A stretch of 21,826 bases of DNA from Candidatus Zixiibacteriota bacterium (lineage in GTDB: Bacteria > Zixibacteria > MSB-5A5 > GN15 > FEB-12), in contig JAUXBO010000006.1 of the NCBI GenBank assembly GCA_030619345.1, positions 1-21,826 of the forward strand, read 5' to 3'. The position numbers and the translations under genes were made by a program. Below, one piece after another: positions 21,478-21,826 of this stretch. The notes beneath the pieces were generated by a model. It saw nothing but the letters and a program-made list of their open reading frames with translations, was not told where the DNA came from and did no database searches. The first letter of the stretch is position 1. Each line of letters opens with the position of its first letter.

Positions 21478-21826
21478 ATGAATAGAGTATGCAAATTAGC
21501 AATATTGGGACTGGTTTTCCTGATCCCGATTTCGGCCTCGGCGATTAAAAGAGTGCCGGCCCGTTTTAACACTATTGAAGTTTTTGGCGGTTGGTCCACT
21601 CCGGTCGGGAGTTACAATGGCTACAGGTCAGGGGACTGGGTGTCAGCTACCGGGCTCAGCCCGTCGGTGACGGCTTCTGATTTGTACGAATCTACCTGGC
21701 ACGCTGGATTCTCGTACGGCCAACTCCGCAACAATCATATTCTTTATACTATCGGTTTTACTTACACCGATGTCAAATGGCCTGACAGCACTGTGATAAT
21801 TCCACAACAGCTGTTATTTGATCCGC
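21478..21826 (+). CDS. Exported barrel-like protein, 5' part only
   Basis: The frame runs from an ATG at 21478 off the end of the window, with 116 codons visible. AAGGAG five bases upstream supports the start. Residues 1-22 are a clear signal peptide (LAILGLVFLIPISASA, cleavage after ASA). The mature part reads in short alternating strands with aromatic residues (FNTIEVFGGWSTPVG, WHAGFSYGQL, HILYTIGFTYTDVKW), as in porin-like or OmpW-like outer-membrane barrels. The family is not identified, and the missing 3' part prevents a length comparison. It is divergent from hbd, with about 240 bp between the start codons. Confidence 0.7.
   Translation, partial: MNRVCKLAILGLVFLIPISASAIKRVPARFNTIEVFGGWSTPVGSYNGYRSGDWVSATGLSPSVTASDLYESTWHAGFSYGQLRNNHILYTIGFTYTDVKWPDSTVIIPQQLLFDP

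Overview
This 21.8-kb window looks like chromosomal DNA of an uncultured bacterium of the FCB superphylum, most likely a Zixibacteria-like lineage. That placement is an inference. It rests on a secreted protein with tandem dockerin-like repeats of the form GDVNxxGxIDIADLTYxVDYMF..GG.AP, on outer-membrane barrel-like proteins (a Gram-negative cell plan), on ferredoxin-dependent 2-oxoacid oxidation, and on intergenic palindromic repeats. No rRNA, tRNA, CRISPR array, integrase or transposase was seen.

Layout. Positions 1-453 hold the 3' end of a possible PIN-like gene, followed by tgt (queuosine tRNA modification). A small exported barrel-like protein converges on tgt and shares four bases with it. 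A 350-bp intergenic region carries a strong promoter and a Rex-type operator ahead of an NAD(P)-dependent aldehyde dehydrogenase. From about 4237 to 16970 every gene lies on the plus strand: a cyclic-2,3-diphosphoglycerate-synthetase-like P-loop protein, carbamate kinase, a CCA-adding-type tRNA nucleotidyltransferase with an HD domain, sucC-sucD, korD-korA-korB-korC (four-subunit 2-oxoglutarate:ferredoxin oxidoreductase), ndk, a LarA-superfamily nickel hydroxyacid racemase homologue, mdh and icd. The block ends at rho-independent terminators. Positions 16971-17390 are a gene-free stretch packed with palindromic repeats. A small three-helix membrane protein, a second inverted copy of one repeat, and the dockerin-like secreted protein follow. 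On the minus strand, hbd and ackA form a translationally coupled pair preceded by a second Rex-type operator that overlaps its promoter. The window ends in the 5' part of another exported barrel-like protein.

How the genes fit together. sucCD, korDABC, mdh and icd supply the isocitrate to 2-oxoglutarate to succinyl-CoA to succinate steps plus malate/oxaloacetate. Ferredoxin replaces NAD+ at the 2-oxoglutarate step, so this part of the cycle could in principle run either way. No aconitase, citrate synthase, citrate lyase, fumarase or fumarate reductase is visible here. ndk would balance nucleoside triphosphates made by succinyl-CoA synthetase. hbd-ackA and the aldehyde dehydrogenase look like redox-balanced fermentation or acyl-CoA functions, and the two Rex-like operators suggest control by the NADH/NAD+ ratio.

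The points most worth following are the paired Rex boxes, the LarA homologue with a complete catalytic set inside a TCA gene block, the pairing of a cDPG-synthetase-like protein with carbamate kinase, the lysine-rich tail on SucD, and the palindromic repeat pair with a compensatory base change.
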